A program made the translations under genes and the position numbers. A DNA stretch of 64,000 bases, taken from Chryseolinea sp. H1M3-3 (lineage in GTDB: Bacteria; Bacteroidota; Bacteroidia; Cytophagales; Cyclobacteriaceae). The stretch covers positions 723,407 to 787,406 of the forward strand of contig NZ_JARKMY010000018.1 in the NCBI RefSeq assembly GCF_029360725.1, in the 5' to 3' direction. Shown here in pieces: positions 48,449 through 57,821 of this stretch. The notes below the pieces were generated by a model that was given only the letters and a program-made list of their open reading frames with translations, was not told the DNA's origin and made no database searches. The stretch's first letter is position 1. Each line of letters starts with the position of its first letter.

Positions 48449-49602
48449 TAATCAGAGAGAATGGGTTGATCTAATAAAGCCCTACCTAACCACGTATATA
48501 AAATATCTGTAGTGGGTGTCATAATATGGGATGCCCGGGCATCTCGCATTAGCATCGCTAATAATGAGTTAGTTTGATACCCTACGCCACCTACTAACGT
48601 CATTACCTCATTTACAACATCAACACAAGTTTTTGCAACTTCAGCCTTCGCAGCGAGCAAGCTACAAAGTGCGCCAGGTGAATTGTTATCGCCCTGTTCA
48701 GCGGCGTTATAAATAAGTCGTCTCGTACTTTCTACTCTGGCCCATAAACTCCCATAGCGATGTTGCAGCAAAGATACTTGGGCCAGGGTCGTTCCATTGT
48801 ACGAATAGGTCCGTTTCAAGAGACTTGTCTTTGCCTCCAACAAAGCCGTTTCAGCAATGCCTAGATAGGTACCCGCCATAGCCATAAGGAAGTAGGGAGC
48901 AACGACATTGAAAATGTACCATAGCTGATCTCCCTTTTCACCAAGGATTTGATTCGACGAAATTTTTAAATTAGTAATAGCAAGGGATCTAGAAGAATTG
49001 CCTCTCATCCCTAAGCCCTCCCATCGGTTTCCCCAGTGCATGCCGTGAACGGCCGCATCTATCACAATACAGGAAAATTGATCCGGACTGGCTTCCTCGC
49101 TGGCTGCCATCGTGGAGACTACGTATGAATCAGCGTGCGATCCATTAGTAACAAACGTCTTGTTTCCGTTGATTAAAAAATCGTCTTTGGAAAGTGCAAG
49201 CAGCGATGTTTGAGGAAAGTAAAAATGTGCACCTGATCCTTGTTCACTTAGTGCCAACGAGGTAATATGTTTCCCCTCGGCAATCGGTTCTAGATAAGTT
49301 TCCTTCTGCCAACGCGTAGCTTTTGCGGAAATGACTGCCGAGCCAACACAGTGCATACCAAAACATAATCCGGCAGAAGAATAACCCTTACCAAGCTCCT
49401 CGCAAATTCGGACGAGTGCATACAACCCTTGCCCTAGGCCGCCACTTTCTCTTGGCACCACTAAGCCGGTAAGCTTAGTTTCTTTCAGAGCAGCCATGGT
49501 CTTGAATACCCAGAGCGCGTCCCTATCAGACTGCCATCTTTCTGCTTCAACTGTATCTTTCGAAATTTCAGCTGCTATATTTATCAGCGCATGTATGTCC
49601 AT
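48448..49602 (-). CDS. Acyl-CoA-dehydrogenase-like flavoprotein in a signalling operon
   Basis: This 384-aa protein has the ACAD three-domain layout: an N-terminal helical part (LTGLVVPRESGGLGQG), a middle flavin-binding sheet (LALSEQGSGAHFYFPQT, KTFVTNGSHADSYVV) and a C-terminal helical part (RDARASHIMTPTTDILYTWLGRALL). The usual catalytic glutamate of ACADs sits in an xxYEGT motif at the position where this protein has MTPTT, and no alternative Glu is obvious in helix G (YLGIAETALLEAKTSLLKR), so it may not be a classical dehydrogenase. It lies between a response regulator (11-base gap) and a histidine kinase (1-base overlap), which is the striking feature. Confidence 0.88.
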   Translation of the reverse strand: MDIHALINIAAEISKDTVEAERWQSDRDALWVFKTMAALKETKLTGLVVPRESGGLGQGLYALVRICEELGKGYSSAGLCFGMHCVGSAVISAKATRWQKETYLEPIAEGKHITSLALSEQGSGAHFYFPQTSLLALSKDDFLINGNKTFVTNGSHADSYVVSTMAASEEASPDQFSCIVIDAAVHGMHWGNRWEGLGMRGNSSRSLAITNLKISSNQILGEKGDQLWYIFNVVAPYFLMAMAGTYLGIAETALLEAKTSLLKRTYSYNGTTLAQVSLLQHRYGSLWARVESTRRLIYNAAEQGDNNSPGALCSLLAAKAEVAKTCVDVVNEVMTLVGGVGYQTNSLLAMLMRDARASHIMTPTTDILYTWLGRALLDQPILSD

Positions 49603-49613
49603 TTCTATTTACA

Positions 49614-50042
49614 TTAATGACAATAGCTTACAATTTTTTCTACTGTCGTAACGATTTCGGTCATACGTGATGGCTTAACGAAATAGCCAGTTGCCCCGTA
49701 TGAATAGCATTTACTTTTATTCTCCTCTGAATCGGATGTTGTTAAAATAACTTTTGGGATTTTAGTGAACCGTGGATTCTCTTTAAGCTCTTTTAATGTC
49801 TGGATACCATTCAATATCGGCATGTTCAAGTCCAGAATAATCAGGCATGGTAAAGTAGATTGTCCGTCAAGCGCATCCAGCATCTCCTGTCCGTTGTTAA
49901 CGATTTCCAACTGGTGTTTTAATTTCAGTGTTGTGAATGCCAGCCGGATCAGCTCCTGATCATCCTCATCATCTTCGGCTAAAAAAATCGTATGGTATCC
50001 TTCCCGTTCTGCGGTTTTCGTAACTTTCGATAGATCATCCAT
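49614..50042 (-). CDS. Single-domain response regulator (Rcp1-like)
   Basis: This is a 142-aa stand-alone receiver with DD at 24-25, Asp71 in LIILDLNMP, the switch Thr (VILTTSD) and Lys (FVKPS). It has no output domain, so it acts by protein-protein contact, phosphorelay, or both. It is the first gene of the three-gene operon with the ACAD-like protein and kinase. It probably carries the output of those proteins, or of the hybrid kinase nearby. Confidence 0.92.
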   Translation of the reverse strand: MDDLSKVTKTAEREGYHTIFLAEDDEDDQELIRLAFTTLKLKHQLEIVNNGQEMLDALDGQSTLPCLIILDLNMPILNGIQTLKELKENPRFTKIPKVILTTSDSEENKSKCYSYGATGYFVKPSRMTEIVTTVEKIVSYCH

Positions 50043-50984
50043 GAAAAATTGTTAGGTTTAAATTTGAAGGGCTGCCAGATTCAATATGAAGTACAGTGCT
50101 GTTGGTTTTTGATCAAAAATTTCTAACGCATTTTGGAGACTCAGCTTACACAATATGACTGCCTACGATTATAACATCGTGAGTCCTGTATTGTTTTATA
50201 CTTTACACTTTATTTATCGAATTAGCCGCGCATTATCAGAGCGAGGAACAGCCGCGAGGTAGCAAATTAACGTCCCAACCCTTAAATATATAAAGCGCGG
50301 AAATCTCATTTAAAATCCGAAATGGTATGATTTTAATAACAATAAATGCTGTGGCTTCAGTACGTGAATTTTGAAAATGTTGTATCGTGTAGTTATGAAC
50401 TGCCGATAATTGGCCATGTGAAATTGTCGAGATGGGATATTGCATTCCTGCAGGAACTATTGGGTTGAAGCCTATAGCCAAGAATGTCCGGATACCGTTG
50501 GATTACGGAAGGCCGATAGATATCGGCCAGATCGTCTATTAAGAGATACAACCAACCTTTAAAAATCTGATTAGTAAAAAGGATCACATACCACCCATGT
50601 ACCGCTGCCCTTTTCCATAACCATACGCCTATCCGTACCCATTACGGTCTGCAGGTCTGTTTAATGATACACTGTGATTTGAAGGGTCTCAAATTCTCAA
50701 TCAACCAATACCAACTATAATACTTATGCGCGCATAACAGCATGGCGGGACTGTGAAGGTCCACCTTATGAGAACGCTTCTGCGTTTTTAAACTCCCCGC
50801 ATTCCCCAAGTTCCATCATTCAGACGGCTCCTTCACCTACATAGCTCCCTATTAAATCAATCCAGCGCCGCCGAAGCCAATAGTTGGCTCGACGGGAGTG
50901 CTCAATCTTACGTGAATTTTTGTCATGAAACGCTGTTTAATTATATTTAGCAGTGCAGTCAAAAGTTAATCATTGATCAAATCA
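50043..50984. other. Intergenic 942 bp, no convincing gene
   Basis: Open frames here are short and lack domains. An 8-bp dyad with a 2-base loop (GGCCGATA-GA-TATCGGCC) lies at 50511-50528. Composition is similar to the flanks. It is the upstream region of the response regulator operon (minus strand) and, with the next feature, of the hybrid kinase. Confidence 0.5.
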
Positions 50985-51134
50985 ATGAAAGGAAATGCAA
51001 CGATAAAGACGGGACTCGAAGTAATCAATAAGTTAAAGAAAGGTGATTTAAAACCTGATGACATTTTCGTCGATTTGAATATGCAAAAGCGTGCCATGGG
51101 CGCTTCAGCTTTGTTACCAAACCACCGGAAATAG
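50985..51134 (+). pseudogene. Receiver-domain remnant (49 codons)
   Basis: This open frame reads MKGNATIKTGLEVINKLKK...DDIFVDLNMQKRAMG. The middle resembles the beta3 phospho-acceptor segment of a receiver (IFVDLNMxKxxxG), with no N-terminal DD or C-terminal lysine, and it stops soon after. I read it as a degraded response-regulator fragment. It stands 51 bases before the hybrid kinase start. Confidence 0.4.
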
Positions 51135-51185
51135 ACGGCCTCATTGCGTCCCTTTAGGATGTATTTGTTCAATAAAAGTAAATTC

Positions 51186-54100
51186 ATGCAAACACAATAT
51201 ATTTCGGCTTCTCATGATTTTTTGCTGGGTGGTGGCGACATGGGAGAACTGATCCGTAACGTCGATTGGGCCAAAACACCGGTAGGCCCCGTAGACCAAT
51301 GGCCACAGAGCTTGCGCACCGCGGTAAGCATCATGCTTAATACCCACTTCCCGATGTACATCGCATGGGGCAGAGAATTCACGCAGTTCTATAATGATGG
51401 CTACCGGCCCATATTAGGGTCCACCAAGCATCCGGCAGCTATGGGAAAGAGTACAAAATTCACGTTCTCTGAAATTTGGAACATCATTGGTCCGATGTTC
51501 GAGGGTGTATTGGAAGGAAAGGCTGTGGGTTTTACCGACTTCATGCTTCCGATGGACAGGCATGGTTTTACGGAGGAATGTTATTTCATTTTTTCCTACA
51601 GTCCGATCAAACAAGAAGACGGTTCTACCGGTGGTGTGTTGGTGACGGTGACGGAGACATCCGAACGCGTCTTGGGCGAACGGAGGATGAAGACCCTGCG
51701 GCATCTGGGCGACCGAACTTATCAATGCAAAAAACTTCCTGAGGTATCAAAACGCATTTCGGATGTGCTGGATGCCAATCTCTTTGACGTTCCATTCTCC
51801 CTGATATATTATTTCGACGCCATTGACAAAAAGTACCATCTTCAATCCAGCACAGGTATCGATCTCGAAAAATCAATTTTTGCGCTCGATAAGATCATCC
51901 AACTTGCCGCCAGTAAGCCGCTGCTTGAGGTGCCGTTATCAGATGTTTCCGAAAATATCTCCTTCAATGAGGATACACCCTGGCCCGAAAAACCTCATCA
52001 CTGTTGTATAAGTTTACTCTCCCGTGCTGACCAGAAAACGGGATTTGGTATTCTTGTTCTCGGGATAAGTTCGAGGCTTAGATACGACAGTCCATATCAA
52101 AACTTTTTTAAGCTCCTGACCGATCAAGCGATCACAGCCATGATTGCCGCAAACACTTTTGAAGAGGAGCGCAAACGACTTGAGGCTCTGGCTGAAATCG
52201 ACAGGGCAAAGACGGCATTCTTCAGCAATATAAGCCACGAGTTCCGGACACCGCTTACTTTGATGCTGGGACCTCTGGAAGAACTTCTTCGCTATCATCA
52301 AAACCTGGATAATAACCAGGTTGAAAACATAGGAGCTGCTCACCGAAATGCGATGCGCCTGCTGCGCTTAGTCAACACGTTACTCGACTTCAGCAGGATT
52401 GAATCAGGCAGAGTCGAAGCCTCCTTCCGGTTAGTTGACCTGCGCACGTTTATTGAAGACATCATGAGCAACTTCAGGTCTATCATTGAAAAAGCAGGAC
52501 TGAAATTTATCTCAGAGTTAGGGGACATCGTTGATGATGTCTATGTGGATTATGGCATGTGGGAGAAAATTGTTTTGAATCTTTTCTCAAACGCCTTCAA
52601 GTATACACTACAAGGTTCCATTAAGGTAGGGTTGAAACAGGTAGACGAACACGTAGTATTCACCGTAACCGACACCGGTGTCGGGATTGCAGAAAAAGAG
52701 TTGCCTCACATGTTTGAGCGTTTTCACCGTGTGGCGGGATCCGCGGGTAGAACCTACGAAGGAACCGGTATCGGATTATCCCTCGTGGCGGAGCTGGTGA
52801 AAATCCACAAAGGCACAATTAGTGTAGCCAGTAAACCCGGGAAAGGAACAACATTCACGGTCTCCATGCCAACGGGATGGGCACACTTACCACAAGAAAA
52901 TATAAATCATCAAAAGAACGACGCCTATACTTCGGCAATTGCGGATTCTTTCATAAATGAGGTGGAGGCGCTTGGGCCTAACGACTCAGACCCACTAACG
53001 CCTTCTCTGAAAGAAGATACGAAACTCGAAAACGCTACCGTCCTGGTGGTAGACGACAACGCTGATATGGTGAAATACATCGTGCGCATACTTGAAAGAA
53101 ACTATAAGATCGTTACAGCCTCCAACGGCAAAGACGCACTGGAAAAGATGTCTGATGCAAATCCCGACCTGGTGCTCAGCGACATCATGATGCCCGTAAT
53201 GGATGGTGTTCAACTCCTCCAGGCGATCAAGTCGGACGCGGGTACTGCTAACATTCCAGTGATGCTGCTATCAGCCCGCGCTGGAGAAGAATCTCGTATA
53301 GAAGGGTACGATTTTGGAGCTGACGATTATTTGGTTAAGCCCTTCTCGGCTAAAGAGCTGCTGGCAAGAGTGAACGCACAGATAAAAATTTCTAAAACCA
53401 GGTCCCACGTAAGCAAATTGCTGAGACAGGTATTCGACCAAACGCCTGCTGCTATCACAATCATAAAAAAAGAAAATTACACCGTTGAATTTGCGAACGC
53501 CCTCTACCTGCAGCTGGTGGGCAAAGGCCGTGAGTTTATTGGAAGACCGTTGTTTGACTCATTGCCAGAATTAAAAGACCAGGTAGTCAAAAATCTTCTC
53601 GATGATGTCATGGCTACTGGTATACCTCATGAAGGAAACCAACTCGAGATTTTTCTTAACAGACAAGGAAAGCGAGAAAAAACTTATTTCAACTTTGTTT
53701 ACCATCCGTTACGGGAAGAAGACGAATGTATTACCGGTGTAATAGTGGTTTGTTTCGAAGTAACCGAACTGGTGAATGCAAAAAAGAAGACTGAAAAGAG
53801 TGAAGCGATGCTGGAAGAAAAAGTAAGGGAGCGAACGCTTGAATTAGAAACTAAAAATAACTTGCTACTCAAAGCAAATACGGAGCTTGAACAATTTGCA
53901 TATGTTGCGAGCCACGATCTGCAGGAACCTCTTCGAAAGATTCGAACCTTTTCTTCTATTCTTCAACGGAATTTTCCAGAGAATGAGCTCTCGAAGAAAT
54001 ATTTTGAAAAAATACACTCGGCTTCTAACCGAATGGGACAGCTGATCAAAGATGTGCTGAACTATTCAAGGCTGTCGGGCCAGGTTGTGTCTTATGAGCC

Positions 54101-54587
54101 GGTTGATCTAAATAAAACGCTTGCTGATGTTTTAATTGACTTTGAATTGTTAATCGAAGAACGCAACGCTCAAATCATTTCAGAAGAACTTCCAACCATT
54201 AACGCAGTTGAGTTGCAATTGCGTCAGTTGTTCGGGAATCTTGTCAGCAATGCATTGAAATTTTCAAATGGGAATCCTTTTCTAAAAATCTCTTCCAGGA
54301 CGATCATGCGCGAAGAAGTCGCTAAATATCATCTTCAAGCAAATAACGAATCCTACGTGGAAATTAAGTTTGCCGATAATGGTATCGGATTTGACCCAGT
54401 CTACGCTGAGCAGATTTTCGTAATCTTTCAACGCTTGCATGACAAAGAGACCACCGGGACAGGAATAGGTCTTGCACTATGCAAAAAAATAGTGGAGAAC
54501 CATCATGGACATATCAGGGCCGAAAGCTCTCCGGGCGAGGGTACAATGTTTTTCATTTATTTGCCCCTTGGACCTACTAGCAATTGA
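51186..54587 (+). CDS. Hybrid sensor kinase with two transmitter modules
   Basis: This is a 1133-aa cytoplasmic multi-domain sensor. I start at ATG 51186 (MQTQYISASHDF); a longer in-frame start at 51144 adds 14 residues without a better ribosome site. Order: PAS (~25-155), a GAF-like segment (~165-330), HisKA with His ~350 (SNISHEFRTPLTLMLG) and HATPase, receiver with Asp ~665 (LVLSDIMMPVMDG), PAS (~740-860), coiled coil, then a second HisKA (YVASHDLQEPLRKI, His ~910) and HATPase (GTGIGLALCKKIV). The second kinase closely resembles the one at 46571. A single transcription unit is likely. The sensed signal is unknown. Confidence 0.93.
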   Translation: MQTQYISASHDFLLGGGDMGELIRNVDWAKTPVGPVDQWPQSLRTAVSIMLNTHFPMYIAWGREFTQFYNDGYRPILGSTKHPAAMGKSTKFTFSEIWNIIGPMFEGVLEGKAVGFTDFMLPMDRHGFTEECYFIFSYSPIKQEDGSTGGVLVTVTETSERVLGERRMKTLRHLGDRTYQCKKLPEVSKRISDVLDANLFDVPFSLIYYFDAIDKKYHLQSSTGIDLEKSIFALDKIIQLAASKPLLEVPLSDVSENISFNEDTPWPEKPHHCCISLLSRADQKTGFGILVLGISSRLRYDSPYQNFFKLLTDQAITAMIAANTFEEERKRLEALAEIDRAKTAFFSNISHEFRTPLTLMLGPLEELLRYHQNLDNNQVENIGAAHRNAMRLLRLVNTLLDFSRIESGRVEASFRLVDLRTFIEDIMSNFRSIIEKAGLKFISELGDIVDDVYVDYGMWEKIVLNLFSNAFKYTLQGSIKVGLKQVDEHVVFTVTDTGVGIAEKELPHMFERFHRVAGSAGRTYEGTGIGLSLVAELVKIHKGTISVASKPGKGTTFTVSMPTGWAHLPQENINHQKNDAYTSAIADSFINEVEALGPNDSDPLTPSLKEDTKLENATVLVVDDNADMVKYIVRILERNYKIVTASNGKDALEKMSDANPDLVLSDIMMPVMDGVQLLQAIKSDAGTANIPVMLLSARAGEESRIEGYDFGADDYLVKPFSAKELLARVNAQIKISKTRSHVSKLLRQVFDQTPAAITIIKKENYTVEFANALYLQLVGKGREFIGRPLFDSLPELKDQVVKNLLDDVMATGIPHEGNQLEIFLNRQGKREKTYFNFVYHPLREEDECITGVIVVCFEVTELVNAKKKTEKSEAMLEEKVRERTLELETKNNLLLKANTELEQFAYVASHDLQEPLRKIRTFSSILQRNFPENELSKKYFEKIHSASNRMGQLIKDVLNYSRLSGQVVSYEPVDLNKTLADVLIDFELLIEERNAQIISEELPTINAVELQLRQLFGNLVSNALKFSNGNPFLKISSRTIMREEVAKYHLQANNESYVEIKFADNGIGFDPVYAEQIFVIFQRLHDKETTGTGIGLALCKKIVENHHGHIRAESSPGEGTMFFIYLPLGPTSN

Positions 54588-54608
54588 CGTCTGGCTCCTT
54601 AGTTTACT

Positions 54609-55154
54609 TCATAACTTGGTAAGAGATGTAAACACAACACTTTCAAAAGATTGAAATAGGGAGTTTGAAAAATTTGTGAGTTCTGTAATAACACGTTCTG
54701 CCTCTGGGTTCTTCCTCTTTTTTTTGGCTTGCTCAAAAAAATCTTCAAGACGATATGCTGCTCCCACATCCTGCCACGCGTCATGCACAAGAAGTATGTC
54801 CGCAATTTTAAATACTACTTCTTGTTGGGTTAGCTCGACAGTAAAGGTATACTGCAAATCGGCCTGTGAAAACTCACGTGATTTCAGAAAATCGGCATGG
54901 TATCCTACTCCCCGCAAATATTCCCCATCAATTCTTGCTTTAATAATTTCCTCGGGATCTTTATAATATTTAATAAGCCATCGTTGAATCTCTTTGTAAA
55001 CGTCGGTAGAACTTCTTCCCTCAAGTGAAAATGATCGTTCACGCGTGGCCTTGCCGTGATCTATCTTCCATTCATCCAATTGAGCAAAGGAGATATTTAT
55101 TGCAGAAAAAATAAATACACACAGGCAAATAGTTTTATAAAGGAACATATTCAT
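54609..55154 (-). CDS. Secreted DUF4468-like protein
   Basis: This 181-aa protein has a signal peptide (FLYKTICLCVFIFSAINISFAQ). I start at ATG 55154, nearest to it; an upstream ATG at 55175 adds seven residues. The mature part resembles DUF4468 (TBP-like fold): DVYKEIQRWLIKYY, SREFSQADLQYTFTVELTQQEVVFKI, and a helical tail. The function is unknown. It is convergent with the hybrid kinase, separated by 21 bases. Confidence 0.72.
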   Translation of the reverse strand: MNMFLYKTICLCVFIFSAINISFAQLDEWKIDHGKATRERSFSLEGRSSTDVYKEIQRWLIKYYKDPEEIIKARIDGEYLRGVGYHADFLKSREFSQADLQYTFTVELTQQEVVFKIADILLVHDAWQDVGAAYRLEDFFEQAKKKRKNPEAERVITELTNFSNSLFQSFESVVFTSLTKL

Positions 55155-55175
55155 AGACGAATGCAACTCATGCAA

Positions 55176-55770
55176 TCTTATTATATCTCTAGTCTGCTAC
55201 AATTCTTTTGTGTTAAACTTATATGAAGTCTATGAGAATTCTTTTATGATAATGTAAGTGGATACCTTTGAGACCTAGCTTTTTCATTTTGGATATAGAA
55301 CGCTTGATACAGCCTCATATCTATGTTAGACTGTTTTTGCTGAATTTGGTACGCCTGAGTGCGCTTCATCGTCCTTTAGCAAATACTCCTGTTCAGATAA
55401 CAGTAGAAAATGAAAAGAAAATGTCTCTCCTTACCCTGTAAAGCCACTGCCAGACTATCTGAAACTGTAAAAGTTTTTCGGGATTGGACAGGGATCGAAC
55501 ATCACCCTTGTTTCGAGCCTGGAGCTTCGGTCGAGCTTCAGTAAACCATTGGTGGATCTGCGCTAAAAGGGCTTTTTTCCGAAGAAACACCGCATCTACC
55601 GAGCACCTCCACGGTTTCTCGATGCATCTTATTCTCATTCGCCAGGAATCTTTACCAATTAGCCTATTGAAAAAGATTGATAACCTCAATTACTGTGACA
55701 CAAGTTGTCAAAGCACCCGGTTAAGTTTGCATGATGAATACAATAGCGAATATCAAAGTAGCTTAAGCAT
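55176..55770. other. Intergenic ~600 bp, no convincing gene
   Basis: The frames on both strands are short and overlapping and show no domain or signal peptide. No repeat was seen. It is the upstream region of the gene at 55771. Confidence 0.45.
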
Positions 55771-56337
55771 ATGGGAAAAATCACAAACAACAGATTAACG
55801 AGTTCGTTCAGCGGGCAGTTCAGCGACGATGTCGTTTTCAGGCAAGTGGGCAACAAAACATTTTTTGCCAGAAAAGGTGTAAACGAAAAGCCGCCAACAC
55901 CTGCACAAACAGGCAACAGAAACTTGTTTGCACAAGCACAAAATTATGCTTCACGAAGGCTTGAAGACCCGAAGTACAGTGAGTGGTATACTATCGTTGC
56001 AAAAGTTAATGGGTTAAGATCCGCCCAGATTGCCGCAGTGAAAGATTTCATGTCGAAACCTGAAATCGACAGCCTTAACACAAGGCAATATAGGGGTACC
56101 GTTGGCGACGTTATTCACATTAAGCCCAAAATGTTTTTAAAGATCGAAAAGATAAATGTTACCATTTACGGCGCCGATGGCACCCTACTCGAAGCAGGAG
56201 CGGCAACAAAGAGCGAATTGAACTGGAAGTACCGCGCCACCACACCCAACGCCCAGGCTGAAGGATCCAGAGTTGTTGTTGTAGCATATGACAGGCTGGA
56301 GAAGTCCTGTACAGTTGTGCAGTATCTTGGTTCGTAG
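55771..56337 (+). CDS. Conserved Bacteroidota hypothetical protein
   Basis: This 188-aa protein belongs to a family I recognise by sequence: it opens with MGKITNNRLTSSFSGQFSDDVVFRQVGNKT in split form (FSGQF, VVFRQV, KTFFARK), contains a TGNRNLFAQAQNYA segment, and ends with a beta-sandwich (GDVIHIKPKMFLKIEKINVTIYGADG). There is no signal peptide. The function is unknown; some homologues are encoded near mobile or phage-like genes, which I could not check. A 17-bp perfect hairpin follows it. Confidence 0.7.
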   Translation: MGKITNNRLTSSFSGQFSDDVVFRQVGNKTFFARKGVNEKPPTPAQTGNRNLFAQAQNYASRRLEDPKYSEWYTIVAKVNGLRSAQIAAVKDFMSKPEIDSLNTRQYRGTVGDVIHIKPKMFLKIEKINVTIYGADGTLLEAGAATKSELNWKYRATTPNAQAEGSRVVVVAYDRLEKSCTVVQYLGS

Positions 56338-56376
56338 ACAGGCTAACAATGAACTGATTCTGGACGCATCCCTCCG

Positions 56377-56426
56377 CTCTCACACTGACACTCGCTCTGT
56401 CTCCAGTGTGAGTGTCAGTGTGAGAG
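56377..56426. repeat. Perfect 17-bp inverted repeat between convergent genes
   Basis: CTCTCACACTGACACTC (56377-56393) and GAGTGTCAGTGTGAGAG (56410-56426) are perfect reverse complements around a 16-base loop. It sits between the stop of the 188-aa gene and the convergent enolase-superfamily gene, so it could end transcripts from both sides, although no T tract follows directly. Short CACT/GTGA tandem motifs make up the arms. Confidence 0.9.
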
Positions 56427-56540
56427 TGAAGAAGACAGCACTTTTAGGAAGGTACCCAGTTGTATTAACCACCCCAGACAAGTAGCCATTAGGTTGTTTC
56501 ACTGTCTGAATGTAACTTTTATGCATTGTAACTTGGCATA

Positions 56541-57821
56541 CTACACGAAGAACGGCACTCCTTCCAGCGCATATTTTTTCATTCCATCTTCGTTGAGGTC
56601 TACGCCGATTCCCGGCTTTTCCGAAAGCGAAATGAAGCCATCCTTTACCCATTCGCCATCATATTTAACGATGTCTTTCCATTTTTGGTCTGTGTGGTAA
56701 TAGGCCTGCCATTCGAGTATCATAAAATTAGATACTGAGGCGCAGACGTGGCAAGAAGCCATAGCACCAAGGTATGAAGCCACCATGTGCGGGGAAAATG
56801 GCTTGTAATATAAGTTAGCAAGGTTGGCAATGCGTTGCCCTTCGCCCAATCCTCCACATTTTTGCAAATCCGGCATCACAATATCCACGGCACCGATTTC
56901 GAGTGCTCTTCTGAATCCATGAGCCAGATAATTGTTTTCACCATAACAGATTGGAATGCTTGTTGAATCGGTAATTGCTTTATAAGCATCTACATTTTCC
57001 GTAGGCATTGGCTCTTCAAGCCACATCAGGTTGAATCGCTCCATACGTTTAGCAACAGCCTGTGCGGTTACAAAGTCATATCTACCATGCAAGTCAACAC
57101 AGATATCCACTTTCGGCCCTACGGCTTCCCTTGCCGCTGCAATTTGTTCTTCCATTCTTTGTAGCTCGCCTGGGCTTGCTGTCCAGTTATGGCGGTCATA
57201 TTTATTCGGATCATTCCATTCGTCTACATCGTACTTAAGCGCATTGAAACCCATTTCAATTCCTTTCTTCCCTGCGTCTACATAATCTTTTGGTTCCGGA
57301 TTCCGGACGGCATAAAAAACTGTATCGTAATAGACTCTAATCTTATCCCGATACTTTCCACCCAACAATCGATACACCGGTACATTTAATGCCTTCCCGG
57401 CAAGATCCCAAAGCGCAATTTCTATAGCAGATAGAACAGCGACATACATGCCTGCTTGTGCGCCCTGAAAAATGCCACCTTTGCGTATCTCATCGAATAT
57501 TCGGTTTACGTCTAACGGGTTTCTGCCTTTGAGACGATTGCCAAAGTTTTTAACGATGTAATAAGTTCCTGGTACAGCATCGACTCCTTCTCCGTAACCT
57601 ACGATACCCTGATTAGTTGTTATTTTAATATAGAGGCTGTTGACACCTTTGATAAAAGCAGGGGTCACACTTTCTATTTTTAATTCGGCAGGTGCAGAAG
57701 CTTTAGGCGCGCGATCGATGGCCGTTTCATAAGGTTTTCCAAAAGTTGCATTGAGCGGCGCAATAGCTGCTCCAGCTAGCATTGCCTTTTTAAAAAAATC
57801 ACGTCTTGACGAGTCCTTCAT
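56541..57821 (-). CDS. Enolase-superfamily dehydratase-like protein with Tat signal
   Basis: This is a 426-aa mandelate-racemase/MLE-type protein. A twin-arginine signal (SSRRDFFKKAMLAGAAIAP) exports it folded. The capping domain covers ~35-160; the barrel has a Lys in FNALKYDVDEW, metal ligands Asp (VDLHGRYD), Glu (LEEPMPTE) and Glu (CYGENNY), and a likely His base in FSPHMVASYLG. The pattern fits acid-sugar dehydratases (D-galactonate or rhamnonate subgroups), but the substrate cannot be deduced. The next genes give no pathway clue. Confidence 0.85.
   Translation of the reverse strand: MKDSSRRDFFKKAMLAGAAIAPLNATFGKPYETAIDRAPKASAPAELKIESVTPAFIKGVNSLYIKITTNQGIVGYGEGVDAVPGTYYIVKNFGNRLKGRNPLDVNRIFDEIRKGGIFQGAQAGMYVAVLSAIEIALWDLAGKALNVPVYRLLGGKYRDKIRVYYDTVFYAVRNPEPKDYVDAGKKGIEMGFNALKYDVDEWNDPNKYDRHNWTASPGELQRMEEQIAAAREAVGPKVDICVDLHGRYDFVTAQAVAKRMERFNLMWLEEPMPTENVDAYKAITDSTSIPICYGENNYLAHGFRRALEIGAVDIVMPDLQKCGGLGEGQRIANLANLYYKPFSPHMVASYLGAMASCHVCASVSNFMILEWQAYYHTDQKWKDIVKYDGEWVKDGFISLSEKPGIGVDLNEDGMKKYALEGVPFFV

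Noticed and set aside
50236..50587. Two short minus-strand frames in the long intergenic stretch
   Set aside because: No domain, no start signal, and they overlap each other.
55393..55798. Overlapping frames on both strands before the 188-aa gene
   Set aside because: They shadow each other and have no start or signal evidence.
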